From Fodinibacter sp963695175 (GTDB taxonomy: Bacteria > Actinomycetota > Actinomycetes > Actinomycetales > Dermatophilaceae), in the NCBI GenBank assembly GCA_963695175.1, contig CAVOGG010000001.1:62001-126000 (forward strand): 64,000 bases of DNA. Reading direction: 5' to 3'. This document shows, piece by piece, positions 45,101 to 53,884 of this stretch; the first letter of the stretch is position 1, and each line of letters begins with the position of its first letter. The position numbers and the translations under genes are program-made. The notes beneath the pieces are model-generated. The model searched no databases. It was given only the letters and a program-made list of their open reading frames with translations, and had not been told where the DNA came from.

Positions 45101-45268
45101 ATGGCCTCCGGGGACGTCACCGGCGACGGTCGCGACGACGTCGTGGCCCGTAGGACCTCCGACGGCGCGCTCGTCGTGTTCGCGGGCAACGACATGGGCG
45201 CGCTGACCCAGCACAGTGTCGTCCCCGGCACGGCGACCTGGGCGGCCTGGACCCACTGGACCCCCTGA
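42110..45268 (+). CDS. Secreted amidase/SpoIID/VCBS-repeat fusion
   Basis: The 1052-residue protein starts with a signal peptide (cleavage near residue 27). A PGRP/amidase domain (195-390) has ISRAQWGADESL, IVHHTV with zinc ligand H223, and VSGHRDFNLTTCPGDL with H362 and C370. A SpoIID domain follows (421-790): RGFGHGRGMSQYGAYG and MDYYLQSVVPSEMPPSW with catalytic E598. The C-terminal quarter (810-1050) has FG-GAP/VCBS repeats such as DLDGNERGDLLAV and DLTGDGKGDVLAV. It should cleave both the peptide side chain link and glycan strands of peptidoglycan. ATG 42110 is the first in frame before the signal sequence. Confidence 0.9.
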   Translation: MRTLGIITASTLLAGAAVVVPVVSVGATPHAVKPSLQRVPMPAAHAAATSATRGAAGVAPGAVPGTASESVLTRDTDGVDVVGVGFPDRATAQGVTVSVRSMAGGRWGSWTEVGLSDSAPDPGSAEAARAKVATEPVGIAGSEQVQIRVSASKATARLDRIEATFVDGGTSAADGSLGQAPAATAGAAAMKPAIISRAQWGADESLRNCSPDYVDKVKGAIVHHTVNTNTYTADQAAGLVRGIYAYHVNGNGWCDIGYQFLVDRFGRLYEGRFGGDYKNVVGAQAQGFNMQSFGISSIANHDPDTAGAVAPSNAVLSAIGKLIGWKAWLNGFDPSTTVSYTSAGSTRWPEGTVITKPRVSGHRDFNLTTCPGDLMYSRLASVRSTAAATYTAGVSAASSEAAASSVVETYTRPSGTSFSLSGRGFGHGRGMSQYGAYGAALSGLTRDQILDFYYPNTTRSTAVGNPTVRVRLTALGATSTQVVTAPNLVITDGTRTGPLYVNNSDGSLRTRWRVVPDGAGLTLQWLQSGTWRSATSWKAVTKPLSFSDTSLAKVRVVMPDGTQRDYRRVVRSVRSGTGLMTLSVVPMDYYLQSVVPSEMPPSWSAAALQVQAVAARTYAAYEMAHQASGSAYDLCDSTACQVYKGLAGYTSSGTLVPHENASSTAAVTATSGLGVFYGGVPAFTQFGSSNGGQTVASSLAYQVSKADPYDDVPSGSSSRWTTSLSISSLERAYSTVGTLQALRVDKRDGLNAWGGRIASVTIIGSAGSKTVTGDSFRSTMGLRSTWWTVTSAPATSAASYPKDLDGNERGDLLAVDTAGALRLLSGSGVGAFTAKSMGGGWGSRGLIADVGAWDGDNRHDVIERDGTTLYYHPGNGAGGFLARVAISPGWDTINLVSGAGDLDGDRHTDFLARTTSGQLKVYRGDGTGKVVSTILIGSGWGGYRVVLSPGDLTGDGKGDVLAVRTSDNAMLLYPGTGTGKVGSPTTVSGSWASYSSFMASGDVTGDGRDDVVARRTSDGALVVFAGNDMGALTQHSVVPGTATWAAWTHWTP

Positions 45269-45283
45269 CCCGACCACAGGTGG

Positions 45284-45318
45284 CGACGCCGGATGCCGTG
45301 ACACGGCATCCGGCGTCG
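45284..45318. terminator. Strong bidirectional terminator hairpin
   Basis: Sixteen to seventeen perfect pairs (45284-45300 with 45302-45318) close on a one-base or, realistically, three-base loop. There is no T tract. It lies between the convergent amidase and CoA-transferase genes. Its core is an inverted pair of GGATGCCG words, the same word that is over-represented genome-wide in this window. Confidence 0.9.
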
Positions 45319-45336
45319 TGCTGTGCCGAGCTCAGG

Positions 45337-45975
45337 TCAGGTCAGGTCGACGGTGAACGGGGCGCCGGTGGCCTCGCGGACCTGCTCCTGGGTGACGTCG
45401 GGGGCGAGCTCGCGCAGCACCAGCCCGGCGTCGGTGACGTCCATGACCGCCAGGTCGGTGATGATCCGCTGCACGACCTTCTTGCCGGTCAGCGGCAGCG
45501 AGCACTCCTGAACGATCTTGTGCGAGCCGTCCTTGGCGACGTGCTCCATCAGCACGATGACGCGCTTGGCGCCGTGGACCAGGTCCATCGCGCCGCCCAT
45601 CCCCTTGACCATCTTGCCGGGGATCATCCAGTTGGCGATGTCGCCGCCGGCCGAGACCTGCATGGCGCCCAGGATGGCCGCGTCGACCTTCCCGCCGCGG
45701 ATCATCCCGAACGACGTGGCCGAGTCGAAGAAGGACGCCCCGGGACGCAAGGTCACGGTCTCCTTGCCGGCGTTGATCAGGTCGGGGTCGACGGCGTCGT
45801 CGGTGGGATACGCGCCGAAACCGAGGATGCCGTTCTCGGACTGCAGCACGATCTCGACGTCGTCGGGCACGTAGTTGGGCACCAGGGTCGGCAGGCCGAT
45901 GCCGAGGTTGACGTAGGCGCCGTCCTCGAGCTCGGCGGCGGCGCGGGCGGCCATCTGCTCACGGGTCAGGGGCAT
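45337..45975 (-). CDS. scoB: 3-oxoacid CoA-transferase subunit B
   Basis: The 212-residue subunit carries the family 1 CoA-transferase signature SENGILGFG with catalytic Glu47, plus LGIGLPTLVPNYVP and GGAMDLVHGAKRVIVLMEHV. With subunit A it moves CoA between succinyl-CoA and 3-oxo acids. ATG 45975 lies 3 nt after the subunit A stop. The stop codon is followed at once by an AGGTC triple repeat and the terminator. Confidence 0.95.
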   Translation of the reverse strand: MPLTREQMAARAAAELEDGAYVNLGIGLPTLVPNYVPDDVEIVLQSENGILGFGAYPTDDAVDPDLINAGKETVTLRPGASFFDSATSFGMIRGGKVDAAILGAMQVSAGGDIANWMIPGKMVKGMGGAMDLVHGAKRVIVLMEHVAKDGSHKIVQECSLPLTGKKVVQRIITDLAVMDVTDAGLVLRELAPDVTQEQVREATGAPFTVDLT

Positions 45976-45978
45976 GGC

Positions 45979-46782
45979 TCAGGACTCCTTGCTCGCCGCG
46001 TCGGCGGCGGGGGAGGCGGGCGTGACCGTGCGGCGCTCGATGCGCTTGTCGGCGGCCTGCTCGGGGGTGAGCGGCAGTACCCGCTGCACGTAGATGCCGG
46101 GCAGGTGCACGGTGTCGGGGTCGAGCTCGCCGGGCTCGACGAGCTCCTCGACCTCGGCGATGGTCACGCGCCCGGCCATGGCCGCGAGCGGGTTGAAGTT
46201 GCGGCTGCTCTTGTTGAACACGAGGTTGCCGTGCCGGTCGCCCTTCCAGGCCCGCACCAGGCCGAAGTCGGCGACGATCGCGTGCTCGAGCACGTACTCG
46301 CGCTCCTCGCCGTCGCGCTCGAAGACCCGCACCTCCTTGGCCGGGGAGGCCACCGCGACGCTGCCGTCGGCGGCGTAGCGCCACGGGAGCCCGCCGTCGG
46401 CGACCTGGCTGCCGACGCCGGTCGGGGTGAAGAACGCCGGGATGCCGGACCCGCCGGCCCGCAGCCGTTCGGCGAGGGTGCCCTGGGGGGTCAGCTCGAC
46501 CTCGAGCTCGCCGTGGAGGTACTGGCGGGCGAACTCCTTGTTCTCGCCGACGTACGACGCGACCATCCGCCGGATCTGGCCCGACTGCAGCAGGATGCCG
46601 AGCCCCCAGTCGTCGATGCCGCAGTTGTTGGAGACCACCTCGAGGTCGGTGACCCCGATGCGGTGCAGCTCGGTGATGAGCACGGAGGGGATGCCGCAGA
46701 TCCCGAACCCGCCGACGGCCAGGGTGGCTCCGTCGGTGATCCCGGCGACGGCGTCGGCAGGGGTGGAGACGACTTTGTCCAT
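45979..46782 (-). CDS. scoA: 3-oxoacid CoA-transferase subunit A
   Basis: The 267-residue subunit A has GATLAVGGFGICGIPSVLI with the GxGGF CoA loop, VVSNNCGIDDWGLG, QGTLAERLRAGGSGIPAFFTPTGVG (read in pieces) and NKSSRNFNPLAAMAG. ATG 46782 follows TAGAGT by 7 nt on the minus strand, so the transcript is leaderless; upstream in-frame sequence is not coding. It forms an operon with subunit B. Confidence 0.95.
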   Translation of the reverse strand: MDKVVSTPADAVAGITDGATLAVGGFGICGIPSVLITELHRIGVTDLEVVSNNCGIDDWGLGILLQSGQIRRMVASYVGENKEFARQYLHGELEVELTPQGTLAERLRAGGSGIPAFFTPTGVGSQVADGGLPWRYAADGSVAVASPAKEVRVFERDGEEREYVLEHAIVADFGLVRAWKGDRHGNLVFNKSSRNFNPLAAMAGRVTIAEVEELVEPGELDPDTVHLPGIYVQRVLPLTPEQAADKRIERRTVTPASPAADAASKES

Positions 46783-47082
46783 GACCGGCACTCTAGTGAG
46801 CACACCGGGCCGTCCGCGCCGTGGGGAGGCACCACCCCGAGAGCGAAGAATGTGTTGCTTGGTGCGCGCGAAGCCGGAAATCATTCACCAGCGATGACCC
46901 TGTTGAGAAGTACATCCGTGTAATTAGGCCGATCCGATTGCGGGCTCCGTGTGACAGGTGGGACAAATAGGGGATCAGGTTGTCTGGTGTGGCGGATGTG
47001 ACGTCTGTGACCTCCGTGACTCGAGCCGCCTGTGCGTCTTCTCCCCTGCCGAAGGCGCCCCCTGCATGAGGAGCACTCCGCC
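46783..47082. other. 300-nt regulatory-looking intergenic region
   Basis: No gene is seen. The region is AT-richer than average at 46855-46980. Three GTGAC words occur with exact 9-nt spacing at 46998, 47007 and 47016, a fourth at 46951. GAGGAG (47068-47073) is the ribosome site for the next gene. It probably holds a regulated promoter for the wall peptidase. Confidence 0.5.
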
Positions 47083-48964
47083 GTGTCCACACCTCAGACC
47101 GAGCTCCGCCGTGAGCGTCGCATGCCCGTGCGCACCATCGGAGCGGTGTCAGCGTCCGTCCTCGCGTTTCCCCTGCTCGCGTCGACGGCCGAGGCCGCGA
47201 CGATCCCCTTTCCGAAGCCCTCGCGCACGCTGCCGGCTGCCCTCGACGTCGCCGCGTTCTACCAGGAGGGCACCCGCTGCCTGACCGAGAACCAGCCCGG
47301 GGCCGTCGCGTTCGCCAAGCTGCTCAACGCGACCTACGGGACCCACGTCTACGGCATCCTGCGCAAGTGCGCCGCCGAGCACGGTGAGGGTCGCGCGCTG
47401 GACTGGATGATCGACTCGACCAAGCCCGACAACATGGCCCTCGCCAACGCGCTGACCCGTTGGCTGGCCGCGCCCGACGCGCAGGGCCGCCCCGGCGCCA
47501 TGGCGCGCCGCTTCGGCATCAACTACATCATCTTCAACCGCCACCAGTGGAAGGCGTGGGCGCCCGAGCGCGGCTGGACCAACTACTACGGCGTCTCGCC
47601 GCACACCGACCACATCCACTTCTCGTTCAACTGGGACGGCGCCTACCAGCGCACCTCGTGGTGGAGCGGCGTCGCGGTCACCAAGCCCCTCACCGGGCCC
47701 ACCGGCTCGACGCCGGCCCCGACGCCGGCCCCGGCGCCCGCGCCGCGCCCCGTCGATCACGGCGAGCGGCTACCCGCTGCTCGCCCAGGGCGCCACCGGC
47801 GCCGACGTGGTGCTCGCACAGAAGGTCATCGGGGCCACCGCGGACGGCAAGTTCGGTCCGCTCACGGCGGCCGCGCTCGGCACCTGGCAGTCCAAGCACG
47901 GCGTGCCGGTCACCAAGAAGCTCGACAACCCGACCTGGGCGACCATGGTCTACCTCAAGCTGGTCCCCGTCCGGACCAGCCCGCTCTCGCCCTACCTCAA
48001 CGTCGTGCTCCGCCGCGGTTCGACCGGCCCGGCCGTCAAGGCCCTCCAGACGGCGATCGGCAAGCTCACCGCCGACGGCTCGTTCGGGCCGGCCACCGAG
48101 ACCCGGGTCAAGGAGTTCCAGAAGGCCAAGGGCCTGACGGTCAACGGTGTCGTCGACGGCAAGGTCTGGGCCACCCTGATGGGCGCCGTCACGGTCCCGG
48201 CTCCGGCTCCCGCGCCGACCGCCCCGGCTCCCGCGCCGACCACCCCGGCACCGACCCCGGCCACCACCAGCCCGCTCGCGAAGTACGCCGGCCTGACCCT
48301 GAAGCTGTGGTCGAAGGGCGATGCCGTGAAGGCGCTGCAGAAGGCGATCGGCGGCCTCGTCGTCGACGGCTCCTACGGCCGGCTCACCGAGGCGCGGGTC
48401 AAGGAGTACCAGAAGTCCAAGGGCCTGACCGTCACCGGCGTGACCGACGCCAAGGTCTGGAAGGCGCTGATGGCGTCTCCCACCACCACGGCCCCTGCGA
48501 CCCCGGCCACCGCGCCCACGACCACCTTCGCCACCGAGTTCACCGCCGTGAAGGCGACGACGCTGAAGGTCGGCTCGACCGGTGCGGCGGTCAAGGTGCT
48601 GCAGCGGGCGCTCGGCGGGATGGTCGTCGACGGCAGCTACCGCACGGCCACCGCCGCCGCGGTCAAGGCGTTCCAGACCGCGCACCACCTGCCAGCCACC
48701 GGCGTGGTCGACGCGAAGACCTGGTCCGCGCTCGAGCTCAAGGTGCACCCGCTCCTGCCGTACTGGGGCAAGGTGCTCAAGCGCGGCTCGACCGGCGCCC
48801 CGGTGCTGGCCCTGCAGAAGGCGCTGCGGATCAAGGCCGACGGCAGCTACGGCCCCATCACCGAGGCCGCGGTCAAGGCGCTGCAGAAGGTGGCCAAGCT
48901 GACCCAGACCGGCGTCGTCGGCACGGTCACCTGGAAGGCCGTCGAGGCCCGGATGCCGCGCTGA
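47083..48964 (+). CDS. Secreted M15-like peptidase with peptidoglycan-binding repeats, one frameshift
   Basis: After a signal peptide (VRTIGAVSASVLAFPLLASTAEA), a zinc peptidase-like domain shows EHGEGRALDW (H, D ligands) and HTDHIHFSF (HxH), the pattern of M15/LAS-type wall peptidases. Then, past a Pro-Ala linker, four peptidoglycan_binding_1 repeats occur (LTADGSFGPATETRVKEFQ and similar). The frame changes in a CCCC run at 47748-47751; removing one C joins RPSITASGYPLLAQG. GTG 47083 has GAGGAG 9 nt upstream. It is likely exported and trims peptidoglycan. Confidence 0.85.
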
Positions 48965-48983
48965 CCGACCCGTCCTTCGCCGC

Positions 48984-49023
48984 GAGTGCGGTGGTGGTCG
49001 CCCGGGCAGCCGGTTCCGCACTC
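48984..49023. terminator. Hairpin between convergent genes
   Basis: GAGTGCGG (48984-48991) pairs with CCGCACTC (49016-49023), eight pairs, with an inner CGCCCGGGC that can also fold. It lies between the peptidase stop and the stop of the TIGR03089 gene. Likely bidirectional terminator without a T tract. Confidence 0.55.
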
Positions 49024-49042
49024 ACGGCCAGGAGCGGGGCCG

Positions 49043-49823
49043 TCAGCCGGAGCCGGTGACGCCCTCGGCCACCAGGCGCGACGCCAGTACGTCCGGGTCG
49101 GGCTCGCCCCGGGTCACCACCAGCGAGCCGTCGGCTGCCCACACCGTCAGGGCCAGCCGGAGGAACGCTGCCGTGTCGGTGGTGTCGGTGTGCAGCCGCT
49201 GTGGGCCGGCGGCTAGCGCGCCCTCCGGTGCCGCCACCAGGTCCGCGTAGACGACGACCTCGCCTGCCGCACGCAGGGCGGGGTCGCTGCCGTCCGGCTC
49301 GTCCCAGCCGTCGAAGACGTCACCGTGCGTCGCCAGCTCGCGGGCCTCGTCGACCACGCCGGTGGGCACCGGGCCGGCCGCTGACCGGGCCAGGGCGGCG
49401 AGGGTGACCAGCACTGCCTCGTCGGCCGCGGCGGCGACGTCCACGGCATCCGTCACGACGACGTCGGCCACAGCGTTCGTGGCGGCCAAGGGCGAAGGGC
49501 CGGGCCCGGCATCCGCGGTGGTGCGGTGCGCCGGCACCTCGACGCACGCGCCCACCGACCACGCCGCGACGGCCCAGTACGAGGGTGCGCCAGTGCGGTG
49601 GCAGGTCGAGCAGCACGACCGAGCCGGGGCCGGCGTCGAGGTCGTCGCGCAGCAGGTTGGCGGCCTTGGCCACCCAGTTGGCGAGCACCCGCGCGGACAG
49701 CTCGATGCGCTCGCCGCGGGTGGGGGAGTCGGTGTCGTCGTAGACGGTGACGCGGGGGCGGCCGGGGTCGGCGGCCACCAGCCGGCGCAGCAGCGCGGCG
49801 GGGCTCGCGGGTGGGGTGCTCAC
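49043..49823 (-). CDS. TIGR03089-type protein, one frameshift
   Basis: The protein is about 260 residues, similar to the short actinobacterial TIGR03089 family related to the N-terminal part of AMP-forming acyl-CoA synthetases. GTG 49823 opens STPPASPAALLRRLVAADPGRPRVTVYDD, then RIELSARVLANWVAKAANLLRDDL and VVLLDLPPHWRT. The frame shifts near 49580, after which WAVAAWSVGACVEVPAHRT and ADVVVTDAV continue. No P-loop or complete adenylation motifs are seen, so catalysis is doubtful. It diverges from the cytidylyltransferase gene. Confidence 0.72.
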
Positions 49824-49884
49824 CGTGGCGACCCTAGTGCGCGGTGGCCCGGCGGGGGTCGGAGCGGCCACTAGGCTCACCCGC

Positions 49885-50289
49885 ATGAGTGGACGCACGG
49901 TGATCACCTTCGGCACCTTCGACGTGTTCCACGTCGGCCACATCCGGGTGCTGCAGCGGGCCGCCGCGCTCGGCGACCGTCTCGTCGTGGGGGTCTCGGC
50001 CGACGAGCTCAACATCTCCAAGAAGGGCCGGGCGCCGGTCTACACCCAGGACGAGCGGATGGAGATCGTCGCCAGCCTTCGGGTCGTCGACGAGGTCTTC
50101 GTCGAGGAGTCCCTCGAGCTCAAGCGCGACTACATCCTCGAGCACCACGCCGACGTGCTCGTCATGGGTGACGACTGGGCCGGCAAGTTCGACTGGGTGT
50201 CCGACGTCTGCGAGGTCGTCTACCTGCCGCGCACCCCCTCGGTGTCGACCACCGGCATCATCGAGCACATCGCCAGCCTGGGGTCGTGA
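49885..50289 (+). CDS. Glycerol-3-phosphate cytidylyltransferase-like protein
   Basis: The 134-residue nucleotidyltransferase has GTFDVFHVGHIRVL (HxGH), RAPVYTQDERMEIVASL, VVDEVFVEESLELKRDYI, VMGDDWAGKFDW and PRTPSVSTTGI. This is the TagD/GCT set, which makes CDP-glycerol from CTP and glycerol 3-phosphate, the donor for the transferase at 11.2-14.6 kb. ATG 49885 follows TAGGCT by 7 nt. The next gene starts inside its stop as GTGA. Confidence 0.9.
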   Translation: MSGRTVITFGTFDVFHVGHIRVLQRAAALGDRLVVGVSADELNISKKGRAPVYTQDERMEIVASLRVVDEVFVEESLELKRDYILEHHADVLVMGDDWAGKFDWVSDVCEVVYLPRTPSVSTTGIIEHIASLGS

Positions 50290-52424
50290 GGGCCCGCCTC
50301 CTCCCGGCACTCGCCGTCGGCGCGGCCCTCTGGGTCGTCGCGGTGAGTGCCGTCGCCGCGGGCCTGTCCGCCCTCGGCTGGTGGTCGCCGTGGCTGGCCT
50401 GGCCGGTGGCGGTGGCCGTGGCCGTCGGGTGCTGGTGGTGCGTACGCCTGCTCCCCGCGGTGCGGATGCCGGTCGCGGCGTCGGTCGCGCTCGTCGCCGT
50501 GGTCGTCGGCTTCACGGTGTGGGCGGGGGCGACCCACTCCGAGCAGGTGCTGCCCCGGCGTGACGCCGCGAGCAACCTGCAGGCCGCGGTGAGCCTGGCG
50601 ACGACCCACTCGCGGGTGGTCTCGGTCGACCCCGAGTCGGTCGGCGGGTCCGGGGTGCTCGACCTGCCGGGTGTGACGCTGGCGAGCCCGGCGTTCTTCG
50701 AGGCGGGCTCGAGCGCGGCGCCGGCGGTGCAGCCGCAGTTCGTCGTCGGCCCGGCGGTGGTCTACGCCTTCGGGTGGTGGGCCGGGGGAGCGGGGGTGGC
50801 TTTCGTGCTGCCGGCGCTCGCCATGGGCCTGGCGCTGCTGGCCCTGGGGCTGCTGGTCGCGCGGGTGGTGGGCGCGTGGGCGGGGGTCGCGACGGCGGCC
50901 GTCACCGGCATCCTCTTCCCGGTGCTGCACACGGCGCGGGCCACCTACTCCGAGCCGCTGGCGATGCTGACCGTGACGGCCGGGCTGCTGGCGGCGACCC
51001 TCGCGGTGGCGGCTGGCCGGGATGCCGCGGGGCGGGGTGTCGCTGGGGCCGAGCCGGCCGAAGGGCGATGCCGGGTTCGTGGGCGACGCGTCCTCGCAGG
51101 GGATGGTCGTGGGGCGGGCGCCGCTCCGCTCGCTGCTGCTGCTCGACGCGTCGGCGCGGGCGGGGCTGCTGGCGGGCCTGCTCGTCGGCGGCACCGGTCT
51201 GGTGCGGGTCGACGCGCTGCGTGAGGTCGTGCTGCTGCTGCCCGTGGTGGCCCTGGGGGCGGCGTTCGGTGCACGCTGGCCGCGGCCGGTGCTGCTGGGG
51301 CTGGGGGTGTCGCTGCTGGTGTCGGCCGTCGCGGCCGTGGGGCTGTCGTGGCAGTACCTCGCGTCGATCGCCGGGAGCCTGGTGCCGCTGCTGGCCCTCG
51401 GGGTGCTCGTCGGTGGCGGCTCGTGGGCGGCGCTCGTGCTGTGGCGACGCGGCTGGCGGCTGCCGTCGGTCGTGGGTCGCTGGCTCCCGAACGTGGCGGC
51501 GGGCCTCGTGGTGGTCGTGGGGGTCTACCTCGCCGGCCGGCCGTTGTGGTCGGTCGTGCGCCAGGACCCGAACGACCCCGGCTCGCGGTACGTCGCGGGG
51601 ATGCAGGCGCGCCAGGGGCTGCCGGTCGACGGCGGGCGCACCTACGCGGAGCAGACCGTGGCGTGGCTGTCCTGGTACGTCGGGCCGGTGGCGCTGGTCG
51701 TGGCGCTGGTCGTGCTGGCCGTGCTCGTGCGACGGGCCGTGCTGTCGGCGGGGTCGCGCCGGGTCGACGCCTGGCTGCCGGCGCTGCTGGTCGCGTCGGG
51801 GTCGACGCTGCTCACGCTGGCGCGACCCGGCATCACGCCGGACCACCCGTGGGCCGACCGCCGGCTGCTGATCGCGCTGCCCCTGGTGGTGGCGCTGGTC
51901 GTCACCGGGCTGGCGTGGGTCGTGCAGCGTGCGACCGCGGCGGGTCGGACCTGGCTCGGTGTGGTGGTGGCGGTCGTCGTCGGGGGCCTCGTGGTGGCGC
52001 CGGCCCTCGTCGCCACGTGGCCGCACCGCGCGGGAGGCGTCGAGCGCGGGTCCCTCGCGGCTGTGGAGTCGGTGTGCGACGCACTCTCGCCCGGCGACGT
52101 CGTGCTGGCCGTCGACTCCCGCGCCGCCAACGAGTGGCCCCAGGTGGTGCGCGGGATGTGCGGGGTGCCGGCGCTGTCGACGACGGCCGGGGTGCGCTCC
52201 GACCCCGCGAAGCTCGCCGCCACGGTGGCGGCGGTCTCGCAGGAGGTCGGGTCGCGCGGTGGCCGGCTGGTGCTGCTGGCAGCCGACTCGTCGGAGGCGC
52301 TCGACCGGCTCGGCGCCACGGCGGTCGTGGACACGACGGTCCGCGAGGACGAGCACGTCCTGGAGCAGCGGCCCTCGCACACCGACCCGCTGCCGATCCG
52401 GGTCTGGATCGCCCCGCCCCGTAG
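50286..52424 (+). CDS. Large polytopic membrane protein, frameshifted
   Basis: GTG 50286 overlaps the TagD-type stop. The product has about eleven or twelve hydrophobic segments with a soluble C-terminal domain. The frame changes near 51060 (GRDAAGRG to SRPKGDAGFVGDASSQG) and probably again near 52410, where a run of C precedes a TAG at 52422. FVVGPAVVYAFGWWAGG and ARATYSEPLAMLTVTAGLL recall GT-C/mannosyltransferase-like proteins, but catalytic residues are not identified. The stop is uncertain; without the second shift the frame reads on into the antisense of the next gene. Confidence 0.6.
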
Positions 52425-52503
52425 AGCGTTCTCGGAGTTGGGTGCTCAGCTGGGTGCTCAGGCGATCGTCTCGGCACCCAGCCCCGCGGATGCCGCGCGC
52501 CGG

Positions 52504-53298
52504 TCAGCGGGCGAAAATGGGTGCGACCAGGCGCTGCACCACGGCACAGGTGCAGCGGTCGGCGCCGACGACCAGCCCGGGGCGCAACGAGCGCGGGCCG
52601 TAGGGCGTGCCGTCGGGGTGGCCGACCGTGCCGCCGGCCTCGGTGACGAGCAGCGTGCCCGGCGCGTGGTCCCACGGGTTCGAGCGGCTGTAGACGATGT
52701 AGTCGGTGGCCCCTTCGATGAGCCGGGGGTAGTCGACGCCGCAGCAGACCCACGACAGGCGCATCGAGGGCAGGTCGCCGAGGCGGTGGTCGCGCATCGA
52801 CCACATCGAGGTGACGCCCTGCGGCTCGCGCTCGTCCGGCACCGGGGTGGTGTGAACGCGAACGCCGTCGCGCCACGTGCCGGCTCCGCGCTCGGCCACC
52901 CAGGACACCTCGTGCTCCGGCTGCCAGATCCAGCCGCGCACCGTCTCGCCGCCGACCGTCTCGGCCACCATCACCGCGTGGTCGGGGGAGCCGTTGACGA
53001 AGTTCTTGGTGCCGTCGACCGGGTCGACCGTGAAGGCGTGCTCGGCGGCGAGGTAGCGGTCCATCAGCGAGTGGTCGGCCGCGAAGGCCTCCTCGCCGAG
53101 CACGACGGCATCCGGATAGGCGTCGTGGAGCCGGGCAGTGATGAGCACCTCGGCCTCGCGGTCGGCCACGGTGACGAGGTCGCCGGGGTTCTTCTCCATG
53201 ACCTCACCCGCCGCGAGCGAGCGGAAGCGAGGGGTGATGACCTCTGCGGCGACCTCACGCAGAAGGTCGAGGACGGCGTCGCTCGACAGACCGGGCAT
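52504..53298 (-). CDS. Inositol monophosphatase-family phosphatase
   Basis: The 264-residue protein has the metal-site motifs VVLGEEAF, DPVDGTKNFVNGSPDH and WDHAPGTLLVTEAGG, typical of the Li-sensitive phosphatase family (IMPase, HisN, CysQ). The substrate may be histidinol phosphate, inositol phosphate or similar; the sequence does not settle it. ATG 53298 is chosen over the ORF's upstream start because homology begins at MPGLSSD. It is convergent with the membrane protein. Confidence 0.9.
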   Translation of the reverse strand: MPGLSSDAVLDLLREVAAEVITPRFRSLAAGEVMEKNPGDLVTVADREAEVLITARLHDAYPDAVVLGEEAFAADHSLMDRYLAAEHAFTVDPVDGTKNFVNGSPDHAVMVAETVGGETVRGWIWQPEHEVSWVAERGAGTWRDGVRVHTTPVPDEREPQGVTSMWSMRDHRLGDLPSMRLSWVCCGVDYPRLIEGATDYIVYSRSNPWDHAPGTLLVTEAGGTVGHPDGTPYGPRSLRPGLVVGADRCTCAVVQRLVAPIFAR

Positions 53299-53346
53299 GT
53301 AGCCAACCGTCGCACAGCGTGAGGATGCCGCCAAACCCGGTCGCGC

Positions 53347-53829
53347 TCAGGCGATGGCAGCGGGCCGGACGCCGGGCCCGGGCCGGCCGACGACCGCTCG
53401 CGGATCGTCGAGCTCGTGCAGCTCGGCGCACCGCAGGTGCACCTCGACCGGCGACCCGCAGTCGCGGTGGACGAACTCGATGGGCGGCCCGTCGTCATCG
53501 GCCAGGTACCGGTCGCCCCAGGCCGCGATCGCCACCAGCACCGGGGACAGCGCGAAGCCCTTCTCGGTGAGGCGGTACTCGTGCCGCTCCCGCTGGCCGG
53601 GCTCGCGGTACGCCTCTCGGCGCAGCACGTCCTGCTCGACGAGCAGGGCGAGCCGGTTGGTCAGCACCTGCCGGGGGATGCCGGTGTGGCGGCGCATGTC
53701 GTCGAACCGGCGGATGCCGTTGAACACCTCGCGCAGCACGACGAAGGTCCAGCGCTCGCCGAGGATCTCCATCGCCCGGCCGATGGTGCAGTTGTCCGTC
53801 GAGAACGCCAGGGCGGGAGGTGTGGGCAT
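53347..53829 (-). CDS. HxlR-family transcriptional regulator
   Basis: The 160-residue regulator has a MarR-like winged helix with the HxlR hallmarks CTIGRAMEILGERWTFVVLREVF, RRFDDMRRHTGIPRQVLTNRLALLVE (read in pieces) and HEYRLTEKGFALSPVLVAIAAWGDRYL. The initial Cys (NC-TIG) is a conserved redox-sensitive position in HypR-type members. Its C-terminal tail has FVHRDCGSPVEV, a possible zinc or ligand region. ATG 53829 follows TAGCAT by 6 nt. It diverges from the thioesterase gene, a likely target. Confidence 0.92.
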   Translation of the reverse strand: MPTPPALAFSTDNCTIGRAMEILGERWTFVVLREVFNGIRRFDDMRRHTGIPRQVLTNRLALLVEQDVLRREAYREPGQRERHEYRLTEKGFALSPVLVAIAAWGDRYLADDDGPPIEFVHRDCGSPVEVHLRCAELHELDDPRAVVGRPGPGVRPAAIA

Positions 53830-53884
53830 GACGCCATGCTAGGTCCACTTGACAGACCCAGCAAGGACCGGCGATGCTCGGTCC
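53830..53884. promoter_or_regulatory. Divergent promoter region, HxlR/thioesterase
   Basis: On the plus strand TTGACA (53849-53854) and GATGCT (53873-53878) are 18 nt apart, 6 nt before the thioesterase ATG. On the minus strand TAGCAT serves hxlR-type gene. GGTCC and GGACC form an inverted repeat around the -35 box (53842-53846 and 53864-53868), a plausible operator for the regulator. Confidence 0.55.

Noticed and set aside
46940..47075. c-di-AMP (ydaO) riboswitch ahead of the wall peptidase
   Set aside because: Such switches are common there in actinobacteria, but I could not find the conserved core blocks or pairing.
51022..53322. One 766-codon membrane protein
   Set aside because: Beyond about 52420 the frame runs antisense to the inositol-phosphatase gene and loses coding character; it is likely read-through after an indel.
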